A DNA stretch of 35,400 bases, taken from NCBI GenBank assembly GCA_016931185.1, contig JAFGFI010000136.1, positions 1 to 35,400 on the forward strand, written 5' to 3'. The number at the start of each line of letters is the position of its first letter. Position 1 is the stretch's first letter. Position numbers and translations under genes: made by a program. This stretch comes from Anaerolineae bacterium (GTDB taxonomy: Bacteria; Chloroflexota; Anaerolineae; B4-G1; SLSP01). The notes beneath the pieces are model-generated. The model ran no database searches, had not been told where the DNA came from, and saw nothing but the letters and a program-made list of their open reading frames with translations. Below are positions 34,421-35,400 of this stretch, piece after piece.

Positions 34421-35400
34421 ATGTTAACCGATGAAATGCACACGATAACAACACCCCAGAACCCCCATCTTCCTCACGTTTGGCTGCAAAGGGGGATGAA
34501 TTTGACCCTGGCCGGGCTGTGGCTCTGGCTCTACCACCCTGTCTTTTCCTATTTTGCCATTATTTATGCGCGGGAGGATTTTCGAACCAATCAATTGGCC
34601 CTGATTGGAGTGGGAATATTACTCTTCACCCAGATACGCAAAGGACAAATATACCTGCGCCTGGAAACCATACCCCATTTGTATCCGCCCGCACTGGCAT
34701 TGGCTCTGGGGGGATCGGCGCTGTATCTGTGTGTAGAACGTTATATTGACATCAACATCATCTCCGCGCTCTTATTTGGCCTCGCCAGTTATGGACTTAC
34801 CGGGCTATGGCTATCGCCCTCGCGTTGGCGACAAGGACTGCCCGTCGCCTTGCTATTGATCGGAACCCTCCCCTTTGGTGAACATCTACAGACTTTCGTG
34901 GGCTATCCGGTGCGTGTCCATACTGCCGCCATCGTGCGCAATGCAGTAGAAAGTACCGGACTCACCTCCATAGGTATTGATACTATTTTGGTCTTTGAGA
35001 ATGGCATCTCTAAAATTGACCTCCCATGCAGTGGTGTGCGAAGTCTGTGGACGGGCATGTTATTCTTTATCGCCGCCACCTGGATCGAGCGCCGCACCTT
35101 AAACCTGCGCTGGCTTGTATCCGCAGGCCTCTTCATTGGAATATTGTTCGTGGTCAACCTGGTACGGGTAGGAACCCTCGTCGTTGTGGGACAGGTACTT
35201 GGCTGGACATTGTTCGCAGAAATGCTCCACATCCCATTAGGTATCCTGGGATTTGGACTTGCGTGTGCCAGCGGATTGTTGATGTGTAGAACGGACTTTC
35301 CAGTCTATCAGCAACCCCGTAGAACAGACTTTCCAGTCTGTTCACTTTTAACGCCATTCCTGCTAGGCGCGGTCGTCACGATGTCGCTCATCTACACCCC
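34421..35400 (+). CDS. exosortase family membrane transpeptidase (truncated by window end)
   Basis: The frame is open from ATG 34421 through the last base; 326 residues are visible and the C-terminus is missing. It has about eight hydrophobic segments. The exosortase triad is present: Cys203 in LPCSGVRSLW, Arg249 in NLVRVG, and His270 in EMLHIPLG. Exosortases cut C-terminal sorting signals (PEP-CTERM type) of exported proteins and are thought to join them to a surface carrier; which subtype this is I cannot settle, though it could be the XrtO type. No clear ribosome-binding site precedes the ATG, and ATG 34496 is a weaker alternative. It is divergent from the giant-protein operon. The catalytic core is followed by a segment made of a 33-bp direct repeat (RTDFPVY, RTDFPVC). 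Confidence 0.85.
   Translation, partial: MLTDEMHTITTPQNPHLPHVWLQRGMNLTLAGLWLWLYHPVFSYFAIIYAREDFRTNQLALIGVGILLFTQIRKGQIYLRLETIPHLYPPALALALGGSALYLCVERYIDINIISALLFGLASYGLTGLWLSPSRWRQGLPVALLLIGTLPFGEHLQTFVGYPVRVHTAAIVRNAVESTGLTSIGIDTILVFENGISKIDLPCSGVRSLWTGMLFFIAATWIERRTLNLRWLVSAGLFIGILFVVNLVRVGTLVVVGQVLGWTLFAEMLHIPLGILGFGLACASGLLMCRTDFPVYQQPRRTDFPVCSLLTPFLLGAVVTMSLIYT
35286..35343 (+). repeat. 33-bp palindromic direct repeat inside the exosortase gene
   Basis: GTAGAACGGACTTTCCAGTC (35286) and GTAGAACAGACTTTCCAGTC (35319) lie 33 bp, or 11 codons, apart. The second is a palindrome, AACAGACT-TTCC-AGTCTGTT (35322-35341). The form resembles intergenic REP hairpins, here translated in frame as RTDFPV twice. 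Confidence 0.7.

Noticed and set aside
34480..34749. 89-codon plus-strand frame in the exosortase region
   Set aside because: It is another frame of the exosortase gene, which reads continuously from 34421 with catalytic motifs.

Overview
The window reads as chromosomal DNA from a free-living bacterium, most likely a Chloroflexota member of Anaerolineae or Caldilineae type. This is an inference from three things: the form of RpoC, the style of the secreted proteins (a Thr-Pro-rich lipoprotein linker, DUF11, thrombospondin type 3 and PPC-like modules), and the mix of housekeeping and envelope genes. I see no tRNA, rRNA, CRISPR array, prophage or transposase gene.

Layout. From 1 to 5.1 kb, minus-strand genes encode a GT4 glycosyltransferase, an unrecognised 474-aa protein, and a coupled pair made of a degenerate Lgt-like membrane protein and a site-2 protease. 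From 5.5 to 7.2 kb a plus-strand gene encodes a rare TPR / zinc-ribbon / M50 protease / TPR fusion. From 7.3 to 9.7 kb there is an ECF sigma, zinc-finger anti-sigma and bactofilin-like membrane protein operon. From 9.9 to 14.2 kb is rpoC, without rpoB beside it, with its own strong promoter and an attenuator-like leader. malQ is divergent from it at 14.5-16.0 kb. A TPR lytic transglycosylase lipoprotein (16.1-18.6 kb) and a GT5 glycogen-synthase-like gene (18.7-20.5 kb) follow. From 21.0 to 33.7 kb a two-gene operon encodes enormous secreted, Asp-rich, presumably calcium-binding proteins (3286 and 950 aa). Divergent from it, and cut by the window end, is an exosortase with an intact Cys/Arg/His triad.

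How the genes fit together. The right-hand third looks like a surface-display locus: two giant modular proteins and a membrane transpeptidase-like exosortase. Neither giant carries a PEP-CTERM tail. Instead both end in the same short pattern, Y-[YF]-V-Y-[LI]-P-[IV] plus four residues, with the proline sixth from the C-terminus in each. I consider this a candidate undescribed C-terminal signal. The left part holds envelope and stress functions (intramembrane proteases, ECF regulation, bactofilin, cell-wall lysis), and malQ and the GT5 gene suggest alpha-glucan metabolism.

The intergenic DNA holds the most unexpected structure. Four short non-coding elements have terminal inverted repeats and 8-bp flanking direct repeats, which is the signature of MITEs. 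They fall into two families. One has the terminal consensus GTAACYGYTYAG (20806-20967 and 34163-34232, plus isolated ends at 76-87 and 5472-5490). The other is an 84-85 bp palindromic family (1373-1457 and 20591-20674), and both of its copies lie upstream of glycosyltransferase genes. One element sits 8 bp after the stop codon of the 950-aa gene, between that gene and its probable terminator. Further palindromic repeats lie at 5190-5303 (three tandem hairpins) and even inside the exosortase gene (35286-35343).
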